This document shows, in pieces, positions 24,981 to 32,886 of a stretch of 49,973 bases of DNA. The notes below the pieces were generated by a model that saw only the letters and a list, made by a program, of their open reading frames with translations, searched no databases and was not told the origin of the DNA. A program made the translations under genes and the position numbers. Positions within the stretch are counted from its first letter, which is position 1. Each line of letters opens with the position of its first letter. Source of the stretch: Flavobacterium sp. (GTDB taxonomy: Bacteria; Bacteroidota; Bacteroidia; Flavobacteriales; Flavobacteriaceae); contig NZ_JAMWYY010000021.1 in NCBI RefSeq assembly GCF_024305175.1, positions 1-49,973 on the forward strand, given 5' to 3'.

Positions 24981-26326
24981 TGTCAGTCTCCTCTGCCGAC
25001 CTGGCTACTAAAAGCATCAAAAGCCTGCTGATAAAACAGGCTGTTCCGGCATCGGTAGGGATACTGTTCATGACGATAAATATACTGATAGATACCATAT
25101 TTGTGGGCCGTTGGATTGGCCCGCTTGCTATAGCGGCATTAACAGTAGTTATGCCGCTTACTTTTTTGATATCATCGCTTGGCATGGCTATAGGCATAGG
25201 CGGCAGCTCGGTGCTGTCGCGGGCTTTGGGTGCCGATAATAAGGAAAAAGCGCTTGCTACCTTTGCCCACCAGATTATCATGGCTTTCGGGCTGGCATCG
25301 GTTTTTGTAATCACAGGCCTGTTTTTCAGCAACGAAATGCTGTACGCTTTTGGCGCCAACGGCGATATTGCAGAACCCGCACGTATATTTTTTATACCTG
25401 TACTGCTTGCTGTGCCGTTTCAGGCACTTGCCATGATGGGTAATAATGTGGTGCGTGCCGAAGATAAGGCGCGCCATGCCATGACAGCCATGATACTATC
25501 GGCGTTAGGCAACCTCATCATGGATGTACTGTTTATCCAAGTGCTTGACATGGGCATTTTTGGCGCGGCGCTTGCCACGGCAACATCTTTCTTTATAGCT
25601 TTTGCCTACCTTGTGTGGTTCTTTATTTACAAAAGCGAGCTGCGGCTTCAGCTAAAGCATTTTAAATGGCATAACAAGCTTGCGGGAGAAATAACCTCCC
25701 TAAGCTTTGTAACCTTTGCCCGGCAGGGTGTAATAGGTGTCTTAGCCATAATACTTAACCATACCCTCTTTGAACAGGGCGGTGAACATGCCGTAACGGT
25801 TTATGGCATTATAAGCCGTATGCTTATGTTCATGCTCTTTCCGGTTTTGGGGGTAACACAGGGTTTCCTGCCCATTTCGGGCTATAACTATGGCGCGGGT
25901 AATTACGGCAGGGTGCGCGAGTCTATATTCACAGCCATAAAGTATGCGGGTGCACTTGCAATAGTGATATTCGCCGTTATTTTAATATTTGCCAAACCAA
26001 TAGTAGCCGTATTTACAAAAGACCCTTCTGTAATAGAAGATACGCCCGGAGCACTGCGCTGGGTTTTTGCCGCTTCGCCCATTATAGCGGTGCAGCTTAT
26101 CGGTTCGGCTTATTTTCAGGCGGCAGGCAAGGCAACCAAAGCATTATTGCTTACCCTGAGCAAGCAGGGCTTTTTCCTGATACCGCTCGTACTAATTCTG
26201 CCGCATTTTATCGGTATTTTTGGCGTGTGGGTATCGTTCCCTATTGCTGACATTTTATCTACACTGATAACAGGATTATTCCTTAAAAAAGAGATGAGTA
26301 CGCAATTAAAACCTGAAAATATTTAG
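24980..26326 (+). CDS. MATE family efflux transporter
   Basis: Multidrug and toxic compound extrusion transporter with twelve predicted membrane helices in two MatE halves (about residues 15-220 and 235-440). Recognisable stretches include GSSVLSRALGA and GFLPISGYNYGAGN. It exports cationic or other compounds using Na+ or H+. Its ATG shares the last base of the hemH stop, so it is co-translated with ferrochelatase; porphyrin export is a possible but unproven role. Confidence 0.9.
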   Translation: MSVSSADLATKSIKSLLIKQAVPASVGILFMTINILIDTIFVGRWIGPLAIAALTVVMPLTFLISSLGMAIGIGGSSVLSRALGADNKEKALATFAHQIIMAFGLASVFVITGLFFSNEMLYAFGANGDIAEPARIFFIPVLLAVPFQALAMMGNNVVRAEDKARHAMTAMILSALGNLIMDVLFIQVLDMGIFGAALATATSFFIAFAYLVWFFIYKSELRLQLKHFKWHNKLAGEITSLSFVTFARQGVIGVLAIILNHTLFEQGGEHAVTVYGIISRMLMFMLFPVLGVTQGFLPISGYNYGAGNYGRVRESIFTAIKYAGALAIVIFAVILIFAKPIVAVFTKDPSVIEDTPGALRWVFAASPIIAVQLIGSAYFQAAGKATKALLLTLSKQGFFLIPLVLILPHFIGIFGVWVSFPIADILSTLITGLFLKKEMSTQLKPENI

Positions 26327-26342
26327 GTAAAAAATAAAGCTG

Positions 26343-26705
26343 ATGAGAAATATTATACTATTGGATTTAGAAAAGCACAAAAACCAGTCGCAATATAAAC
26401 TTGTAGAAAAGGGAATTTATCAAGACTTAACTGATGAGGATGAGACTAATTATCGTGTTGCATTTTCATTTGAGTTAGAAGACAATGAGGACTCACAATA
26501 TCCATTAGAAGATATATTAGATAAGTATTGCCTCTATGTTTCAGATTTTCCTGACAGCGAAGATAATTCCGGAAATATCTTAAAAATTGAATTTGGAGGA
26601 GAATATAGGGATATTAAGAAAGTTACAGAAATCGTAGGCAAGCATGTTTATAATAAAGAATATGAGGAAGGTGGAGAAACCTATGTTAAACTTATAATCG
26701 AATGA
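26343..26705 (+). CDS. Hypothetical acidic protein
   Basis: Not recognised. It is a 120-residue soluble protein, very acidic (runs such as LTDEDETN and LEDNEDSQ), with no signal peptide or membrane segment. The gene is clearly more A/T-rich than its neighbours, which suggests recent acquisition or weak codon selection. It starts 16 bases after the MATE gene on the same strand. Small acidic proteins of this sort can be immunity proteins, but no toxin is nearby. Confidence 0.55.
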   Translation: MRNIILLDLEKHKNQSQYKLVEKGIYQDLTDEDETNYRVAFSFELEDNEDSQYPLEDILDKYCLYVSDFPDSEDNSGNILKIEFGGEYRDIKKVTEIVGKHVYNKEYEEGGETYVKLIIE

Positions 26706-26757
26706 GCTTGTTTATCGAAATCTCCCAACATGCATAAAATTATTAATAAGTATAGCT

Positions 26758-27450
26758 ATGAAATGCAAACTGCTCCTTTCAATTCTGATGCTTACAGCCT
26801 TTAGCAAGGTTAAGGGGCAGGATACATTACAGCACGAAAACCTAAAATCTGTAGTTACGCTAAGCCTTTTATCGCCAACAATAACGTATGCCCCAAGGTA
26901 TAATGCAGGCTATATGCACCGCTTTGCCAACAGGTGGTGGGCAGGCATAGAAGCAGGATATGGTAATGATGCCACTGCTATAAACATGACACAGGAAAGC
27001 GGCAATGAATTCTTTTTCGACCGTTACAGGCTTATTGAAATAAGACCTGAAATTTTTTACAGCCTCCGCAATAATGCAAAAATCAAGCACCTTGTTTCGG
27101 CAGAATACTTTTATATTCACCATACAGATACACAAATAAGAAACCGCTATAATACCGGTAATTTTGAATACAGTTTTGACAGCGCTGACTATAAACGTAT
27201 TAAAACAGGAGTAAATATTAATTACACCCTTTTGTTTTACTTTACCGAAAAGTTTGGCCTGCTCACTAAAACAGGCTTTGGTATGAAGCGTCGTGAGGTT
27301 ACTTATACTAATGTTAAAAATCCTGTTTCTATAGGTACGGGCTATAATGATGACGAATCATGGTTCGGGATTTATAATTATCTTGAAGATGCCGGTACAA
27401 AAACAAATGCAAATTTTAACTTTGACATGAAACTTTTTTATAGATTTTAA
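26758..27450 (+). CDS. Probable outer-membrane beta-barrel protein
   Basis: The 230-residue protein has a signal peptide ending near KVKGQD (residue 21) and alternating-residue beta strands ending in an aromatic terminus (FNFDMKLFYRF), as in outer-membrane barrels. GYMHRFANRWWAGIEAGYGN is typical of such barrels. No specific function recognised. Its stop lies 4 bases before the hemJ start, so they probably share a transcript. Confidence 0.6.
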   Translation: MKCKLLLSILMLTAFSKVKGQDTLQHENLKSVVTLSLLSPTITYAPRYNAGYMHRFANRWWAGIEAGYGNDATAINMTQESGNEFFFDRYRLIEIRPEIFYSLRNNAKIKHLVSAEYFYIHHTDTQIRNRYNTGNFEYSFDSADYKRIKTGVNINYTLLFYFTEKFGLLTKTGFGMKRREVTYTNVKNPVSIGTGYNDDESWFGIYNYLEDAGTKTNANFNFDMKLFYRF

Positions 27451-27454
27451 TTTG

Positions 27455-28012
27455 ATGGAACCCTATTACGACTATATAAAATCTTTGCACCTCATCTTTG
27501 TTATAACATGGTTTGCCGGATTGTTTTATATTGTGCGCCTGTTTGTATATCATATTGAGGCCTATGCAAAGCCATCTCCCGAAAAAGAGATACTAACCAA
27601 ACAATACAAGCTGATGAGCTACCGGCTGTGGTATATTATTACATGGCCTTCGGCGGTGCTGGCAAGCCTTTTTGCTTTCCTTATGCTGTTTGGCACCCAG
27701 CGTGGCGCAGTTTGGCTTAATTTTTCTTGGATGCACGTTAAGCTGGCTTTTGTTTTCCTGTTGTACCTGTACCACCTTAAGTGCCATCAGATATTTAAGC
27801 AATTGCAACAGGATGAAATAAAGTACTCTACCAATTTTATGCGCATCTGGAACGAAGGCGCTACGCTTATTTTGTTTGCGGTAGTATTTTTGGTAATTTT
27901 AAAAAATGCGATAAACTGGGTATATGGCGTTATAGGTATAATGGCATTTGCCATATTGCTTATGCTCGGTTTTAGGTTCTATAAGCGCATAAGGGATAAG
28001 AACAACTCCTGA
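27455..28012 (+). CDS. hemJ: Protoporphyrinogen oxidase HemJ
   Basis: Membrane enzyme oxidising protoporphyrinogen IX to protoporphyrin IX, the step between HemF and HemH. The family start YDYIKSLHLIFVITWFAGL holds the conserved His (His12 here), and Lys96 in SWMHVKLAFVF corresponds to the conserved lysine. Four membrane helices fit. I use the ATG giving MEPYYDY; an adjacent TTG codon just before it is less likely. No hemG or hemY is in view, so HemJ completes the aerobic pathway. Confidence 0.9.
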   Translation: MEPYYDYIKSLHLIFVITWFAGLFYIVRLFVYHIEAYAKPSPEKEILTKQYKLMSYRLWYIITWPSAVLASLFAFLMLFGTQRGAVWLNFSWMHVKLAFVFLLYLYHLKCHQIFKQLQQDEIKYSTNFMRIWNEGATLILFAVVFLVILKNAINWVYGVIGIMAFAILLMLGFRFYKRIRDKNNS

Positions 28013-28016
28013 AAGG

Positions 28017-29519
28017 ATGAAACAGCGGTTAAAGATAAAAAGGTGGTCTTTGCGGGTAAGGATATTCATGTCGATGATATTCATTACGCTCGTTGCCTCT
28101 TTGCTTATTGCCGCCGTTTCTATTTACCAGTTTAAAGAAGAGGCAAAAGACTACCACCAGGACAGGGTAGACCGCAAAGAAAAAGCCATAAAAGAACACA
28201 TAAACTACATCCTGAGTACTACCACCTATCCGCTAAATACAGAAAACCTTCCGCTTATATTCCGCGAGCGCATTCACGAACTGGCTAACATCCACGGTAT
28301 AGAAATTAATATTTATGACCTAAACGGCCACCTGCTGAAATCATCTAAAGCCGCTTTTTCTGTAGATACCATCAGCCAGAAGATACCGGACAGGATATTG
28401 CGCATCGTTCGTTCTACAGCAGAAAAAAGGTTTGTGGAACTGCACACTTCCGAAAAAGGGAAAAAGTACCGATCATCCTATAGTTACATAAAAGACACCA
28501 AATTTAAGCCCCTGGGCATATTAAGCATGCCCTATATAGAAGACGACGGCTACCTGCAAAGGGAAATAGACAATTTTAAAATGCGTTTTTTGCAGGTGTA
28601 TTCGTTTATGCTGCTCATATCAATTATAATAGCCTATTTCTTATCCAGCTATATTACCAAATCCCTTAAAACGATAAGTGACCGCATTACAGAAATTCGC
28701 CTTAGCAGCGTTAACGAAAAGATAAACCAGAAAGACTTGCCACAGGAAATAAACCAGCTCGTAAAGGCTTACAACATAATGGTGGACGACCTTGAAGAAA
28801 GTGCGGCAAAACTGGCACAAAGCGAGCGGGAGCAGGCATGGCGCGAAATGGCAAAGCAGGTAGCACACGAAATTAAGAATCCGCTAACCCCGATGCGCCT
28901 TACCGTGCAGAGCTTTCAGCGCAGGTTTAACCCTGAAGACCCCGATATCCATAAAAAAATGGATGAGTTTGCCTCTACCTTAATCCAGCAAATAGATACC
29001 ATGACGTCGGTGGCTTCGGCGTTTTCGAGCTTTGCCTCTATGCCTGCACAGCAAAATGAAACCATTAACATGGTAAAGATTGTGCAGCTTGCGCTGGAAA
29101 TATTTAATGAAAGCTACATTGCATTTATTGCCGATGAACCGGAAATAATTACCCGTATGGACCGCACACAGCTAATACGGATTATTACCAACCTTGTTAA
29201 AAATGCCATACAGGCAATGCCGGAAGATAAGCCCGACCCGCTTGTGGAGGTAAGGGTGTACCGTGAGGGCAGCAATGCACGGATTTGCGTAAAAGATAAC
29301 GGTAAAGGTATAAGCATGGAAAACAAGAACCGTATATTTGAACCCAAGTTTACCACCAAGACCAGCGGAATGGGGCTTGGGCTTGGCATTATAAAAAATA
29401 TAGTAGAAAATTATAACGGCAGCATCACTTTTGAAAGTGAGCGCGGCAAGGGCACAATGTTTACCGTTACTTTCCCGATAACAGAGGAAGACAGCACCGA
29501 AACAACAAACAATATATAA
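28017..29519 (+). CDS. Sensor histidine kinase, NtrY-like
   Basis: 500-residue membrane kinase. TM1 spans residues 16-37, a PAS-like periplasmic domain about residues 40-190, TM2 residues 192-212, then a HAMP linker. HisKA carries His284 in MAKQVAHEIKNPLTP, and HATPase_c includes DNGKGIS and GMGLGLGI. The EIKNPLTP form with a long extracellular region is typical of NtrY-type kinases. It follows hemJ by 4 bases. No response regulator is adjacent, so its partner must be encoded elsewhere. Confidence 0.88.
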   Translation: MKQRLKIKRWSLRVRIFMSMIFITLVASLLIAAVSIYQFKEEAKDYHQDRVDRKEKAIKEHINYILSTTTYPLNTENLPLIFRERIHELANIHGIEINIYDLNGHLLKSSKAAFSVDTISQKIPDRILRIVRSTAEKRFVELHTSEKGKKYRSSYSYIKDTKFKPLGILSMPYIEDDGYLQREIDNFKMRFLQVYSFMLLISIIIAYFLSSYITKSLKTISDRITEIRLSSVNEKINQKDLPQEINQLVKAYNIMVDDLEESAAKLAQSEREQAWREMAKQVAHEIKNPLTPMRLTVQSFQRRFNPEDPDIHKKMDEFASTLIQQIDTMTSVASAFSSFASMPAQQNETINMVKIVQLALEIFNESYIAFIADEPEIITRMDRTQLIRIITNLVKNAIQAMPEDKPDPLVEVRVYREGSNARICVKDNGKGISMENKNRIFEPKFTTKTSGMGLGLGIIKNIVENYNGSITFESERGKGTMFTVTFPITEEDSTETTNNI

Positions 29520-29535
29520 CAATAAACCGAAAAAA

Positions 29536-30318
29536 ATGAACTACGAAAACATACTGGCTGAAGCTGAAGGGGGCATAGGTGTAATAACCATAAACAGGCC
29601 AACCAAGCTAAATGCGCTTAACAAAGCCACAATAGAAGAATTGCACAATGCCTTTAAAAACTTTAATGAAGATGCTGCTGTAAAAGTTATTATTGTTACC
29701 GGAAGCGGCGAAAAAGCCTTTGTAGCCGGGGCAGATATAGCCGAGTTTGCCAACTTTTCTGTAGAGGAAGGCGAAAGGCTTGCCGCAAAAGGGCAGGAAA
29801 TGCTTTTTGATTTTGTGCAGAATCTTAATACACCTGTTATTGCGGCAGTAAACGGCTTTGCACTTGGCGGGGGGCTGGAGCTGGCTATGGCGGCACATTT
29901 CCGTATAGCATCAGATAATGCCAAGATGGGCTTGCCCGAAGTATCACTTGGCGTAATACCCGGCTATGGCGGCACGCAGCGTTTGCCGCAGCTTATAGGT
30001 AAAGGCCGCGCTATGGAAATGATAATGACTGCCGGAATGATTGGTGCTGAAGAGGCAAAGGCATGGGGGCTTGTAAACCATGTAGTACCGCAACCGGAAC
30101 TTGTGGAATACTGCAAGGGCTTAGCGGGTAAAATCCTTAAAAATTCATCTGTTGCCATTGCAAAAGCCATTAAGGCGGTAAATGCCAATTATGAAGATGG
30201 CGTAAACGGCTATGAAGCAGAAATAAAAGCATTTGGCGAATCATTCGGTACAGAAGATTTTAAAGAGGGCACAACAGCATTCCTTGAGAAAAGGAAAGCA
30301 GCATTCCCGGGAAAATAA
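29536..30318 (+). CDS. Enoyl-CoA hydratase/isomerase (crotonase) family
   Basis: Hydrates 2-enoyl-CoA in beta-oxidation or related routes. Both catalytic glutamates are present: Glu115 (GGGLELAMA) and Glu135 (GLPEVSLGV). The oxyanion-hole segment AFVAGADIAEF and IPGYGGTQRLP are classical. The length of 260 residues is normal. It starts 16 bases after the kinase gene and 5 bases before the ABC ATPase gene, so the neighbours appear co-transcribed without an obvious shared pathway. Confidence 0.92.
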   Translation: MNYENILAEAEGGIGVITINRPTKLNALNKATIEELHNAFKNFNEDAAVKVIIVTGSGEKAFVAGADIAEFANFSVEEGERLAAKGQEMLFDFVQNLNTPVIAAVNGFALGGGLELAMAAHFRIASDNAKMGLPEVSLGVIPGYGGTQRLPQLIGKGRAMEMIMTAGMIGAEEAKAWGLVNHVVPQPELVEYCKGLAGKILKNSSVAIAKAIKAVNANYEDGVNGYEAEIKAFGESFGTEDFKEGTTAFLEKRKAAFPGK

Positions 30319-30323
30319 TATAA

Positions 30324-32009
30324 ATGGAGCAACCCCTGCTGCAAATAAACCATGTAACCATATCGGCCCGGAAAGAAGGCCAGTGGCTGCCCATTGTTAA
30401 GGACAGCGACTTTGTGCTGCACCAAAACGAAATACTGGGCATAGTAGGCGAATCTGGTTCTGGTAAGTCGGTGACCTCGCTGGCGGTAATGGGGCTGTTG
30501 CCCAAAGGGGTTTTACAGGTTACAAACGGAGCCATACTGTTTGAAGGAAAAGATATTGCCGCGCTTCCGCAGAAGGAACTGCAAAAAATGCGCGGCAATG
30601 CTATCGGCATGATATTCCAGGAGCCTATGAGCTCGCTTAACCCATCGCTTAAATGCGGTTACCAGGTTGCCGAAATACTAAAGCAGCACACAAAACTTTC
30701 TGCCGCGCAAATAAAGGCACAAGTGCTCTCGCTTTTTGAAAAGGTAAAGCTACCCGAGCCGGAAAAAATATACAACCGCTACCCGCACGAAATTTCAGGC
30801 GGGCAAAAGCAAAGGGTAATGATAGCCATGGCTATTGCCTGCAAACCCAAAATACTTATTGCCGATGAGCCTACCACGGCACTTGATGTTACCGTTCAGA
30901 AAGAAATAATACTGCTGCTAAAAGAGCTGCAACGGGAAACGGGAATGAGCATCATTTTCATTTCGCACGACCTTTCGCTGGTATCTGAAATTGCTGACAG
31001 GGTGCTGGTAATGTACCGGGGAGAAATAGTGGAACAGGGCAACGCTGAAAGCATTTTCAACAACCCGCAACACCTTTACACAAAAGCGCTTATTAACTCG
31101 CGACCTTCACTGGATGTAAGGCTTAAACGCCTGCCCACAATTCAGGATTATCTTGCGGGCACTGTTACTAAAACAGAAGTCACACCACAACAAAGGCAGG
31201 CCGCACATGAAAAGCTTTGTGCGCAAACACCATTACTGGAAGTTATTAATGTAGAGAAAGAATATGTTTCCTCTGCAGGGCTTTTTGGCAAAGATGTAAA
31301 GTTTAAAGCGGTAAATGATGTAAGCTTTACCATTTATGAAGGCGAAACTTTAGGGCTGGTAGGCGAAAGCGGCTGCGGCAAATCTACCCTTGGCAATGCA
31401 ATACTGCAACTGGACAAGCCTACGGCGGGCACTATAAAATATCGGGGTACCGACCTTTCGCTACTTTCAGCAAAACAAATACGCGAACTGCGTAAAGAAA
31501 TACAAATTATATTCCAGGATCCGTATTCATCGCTCAACCCGAGGCTAACGGTGGGCCGTGCCATTATGGAGCCTATGCAGGTGCACAAACTCTATAAAAA
31601 CGACAGGGAGCGCAAAGCAAAAACACTCGAAATACTAAACCGGGTTGGACTTGGCTCCGAACATTTTAACCGCTACCCGCACGAGTTTAGCGGAGGGCAG
31701 CGACAGCGTATTGGCATTGCACGCACTATTGCCCTGCAACCAAAACTTATAGTGTGCGACGAATCGGTTTCCGCTTTGGATATTTCTGTACAGGCGCAGG
31801 TGCTTAACCTGCTTAACGAATTAAAGGAGAACTTCGGCTTTACCTATATTTTCATTTCGCATGACCTTGCTGTTGTTAAATATATGAGCGACCAGGTCGT
31901 GGTTATGAACAAGGGCCGTATAGAAGAAATGAACGAAGCCGATGCGCTTTACGAACATCCGCAAAAAGAATACACTAAAAAACTGATAGCCGCTATACCG
32001 GGGAGGTAA
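30324..32009 (+). CDS. ABC transporter, two fused ATPase domains (peptide/nickel type)
   Basis: A fusion of two oligopeptide-type ATPases, like DppD joined to DppF or GsiA. Domain 1 has GESGSGKS, ISGGQKQR and ILIADEPTTALD; domain 2 has GESGCGKST, FSGGQRQR and LIVCDESVSALD. It would power import of peptides or similar ligands, but no permease or binding-protein gene is adjacent, so it must work with subunits encoded elsewhere. The 561 residues are normal for the fusion. A heptamer repeat array begins just after its stop. Confidence 0.92.
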   Translation: MEQPLLQINHVTISARKEGQWLPIVKDSDFVLHQNEILGIVGESGSGKSVTSLAVMGLLPKGVLQVTNGAILFEGKDIAALPQKELQKMRGNAIGMIFQEPMSSLNPSLKCGYQVAEILKQHTKLSAAQIKAQVLSLFEKVKLPEPEKIYNRYPHEISGGQKQRVMIAMAIACKPKILIADEPTTALDVTVQKEIILLLKELQRETGMSIIFISHDLSLVSEIADRVLVMYRGEIVEQGNAESIFNNPQHLYTKALINSRPSLDVRLKRLPTIQDYLAGTVTKTEVTPQQRQAAHEKLCAQTPLLEVINVEKEYVSSAGLFGKDVKFKAVNDVSFTIYEGETLGLVGESGCGKSTLGNAILQLDKPTAGTIKYRGTDLSLLSAKQIRELRKEIQIIFQDPYSSLNPRLTVGRAIMEPMQVHKLYKNDRERKAKTLEILNRVGLGSEHFNRYPHEFSGGQRQRIGIARTIALQPKLIVCDESVSALDISVQAQVLNLLNELKENFGFTYIFISHDLAVVKYMSDQVVVMNKGRIEEMNEADALYEHPQKEYTKKLIAAIPGR

Positions 32010-32015
32010 CTGCGC

Positions 32016-32085
32016 GTTGCAAGTTGCGGGTTGCGGGTTAATGGTCAATCGTTGCGAGTTGAGCGTTGCGAGTTGTTGGTTTTTA
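32016..32085. repeat. Degenerate GTTGCGG-type heptamer array
   Basis: Ten in-phase 7-base units on the plus strand, starting GTTGCAA, GTTGCGG, GTTGCGG, GTTAATG, GTCAATC, GTTGCGA, GTTGAGC, GTTGCGA, GTTGTTG, GTTTTTA. Further degenerate GTTACTG / GTTATTC units run on to about 32100. It starts 6 bases after the ABC ATPase stop. Confidence 0.7.
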
Positions 32086-32122
32086 GGTTACTGGTTATTC
32101 GTAACTTAGTTGTTTTTCCAAA

Positions 32123-32227
32123 TCTGAAATCTGAAATCTGAAATCTGAAAGCTGAAAGCTGAAAGCTGAAAGCTGAAAGCTGAAAGCTGAAAGCTGATAG
32201 CTGATAGCTGATAGCTGATAGCTAATA
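32123..32227. repeat. 15-unit heptanucleotide tandem array
   Basis: Fifteen consecutive 7-base units with no gap: 4 x TCTGAAA, 6 x GCTGAAA, 4 x GCTGATA, 1 x GCTAATA. The blocks change by one base at a time, which suggests slippage and point mutation. Perfect copies imply recent expansion. It lies between two convergent genes. Confidence 0.95.
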
Positions 32228-32235
32228 GCTAGAAG

Positions 32236-32259
32236 TAAAAAAGCCGCCCGGAGGCGGCT
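32236..32259 (-). terminator. Rho-independent terminator of the TPR gene
   Basis: The stem AGCCGCC / GGCGGCT has loop CGGA on the plus strand. On the minus strand it is followed by a T run. It is 6 bases from the TPR stop codon. Confidence 0.85.
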
Positions 32260-32264
32260 GGTTC

Positions 32265-32807
32265 TTAGTTGGAAGAATCCTTTTTCCTGGACTTTTTGCC
32301 TTCCTTTTTTACTGACTTCTTCAGCAGTGCTTTTTTGTCTTTAACCCTTTTAAGCTGCTCGTCAAGCTGGCTCATGAAATAGTTGTTCATACAGTGCTTT
32401 TTAGCTTCGGTATAATATTCTGTCGCCGACCTGTACATCTCATATTTTTCATATAAGAGCCCTTTGTAGTAATACATAGTGGCAACATCTATACCCTGCA
32501 CAGTAAGTCCTATATCAATTACTCTTAATGCTTCATCGAGCCTGTTGTGGTTAATAAGCAGGTTTATGTAATAGTAGTATGTAGTGGTATATTCCTTATC
32601 AAGGTATAATGCCATACGGTAATAGTACTCTGCCTGTTTATAATCGTTAAGCTGCTCATCATAAATTTGCCCCATAAGGCAGTGTGCGCCGGCATGCTCA
32701 TCATCCGCCGCTATTACATATTGTAATTTCTCAATGCATTCATCCACGTTATACGGGTAATTATCCCTCGCCTGGATGTACATCACTTCATAGGTGTTAA
32801 TGCCCAT
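32265..32807 (-). CDS. Tetratricopeptide repeat protein
   Basis: 180-residue cytoplasmic protein with about four TPR units between residues 20 and 150 (AGAHCLMGQIYDEQLNDYKQ, AEYYYRMALYLDKEY, ATMYYYKGLLYEKYEMYRSA). A strongly basic lysine-rich tail follows (residues 155-180). TPRs mediate protein contacts; the basic tail could bind nucleic acid or membrane. No partner is evident. Confidence 0.82.
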   Translation of the reverse strand: MGINTYEVMYIQARDNYPYNVDECIEKLQYVIAADDEHAGAHCLMGQIYDEQLNDYKQAEYYYRMALYLDKEYTTTYYYYINLLINHNRLDEALRVIDIGLTVQGIDVATMYYYKGLLYEKYEMYRSATEYYTEAKKHCMNNYFMSQLDEQLKRVKDKKALLKKSVKKEGKKSRKKDSSN

Positions 32808-32858
32808 ATCTGATATTATTTTGCCTTTCGGCGATTTATATTTTTATAATAATAATAA

Positions 32859-32881
32859 AAGGGGCAGGCAATCTGCCCCTT
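32859..32881 (-). terminator. Rho-independent terminator of the PcfJ-like gene
   Basis: The perfect stem AGGGGCAG / CTGCCCCT with loop GCAAT is followed on the minus strand by TTTATTATT. It begins 6 bases after the stop codon. Confidence 0.85.
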
Positions 32882-32886
32882 GCAAA

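Noticed and set aside
32123..32227. CRISPR-like array
   Set aside because: The units are 7 bases long with no spacers, and no cas genes are nearby. It is a simple tandem repeat.
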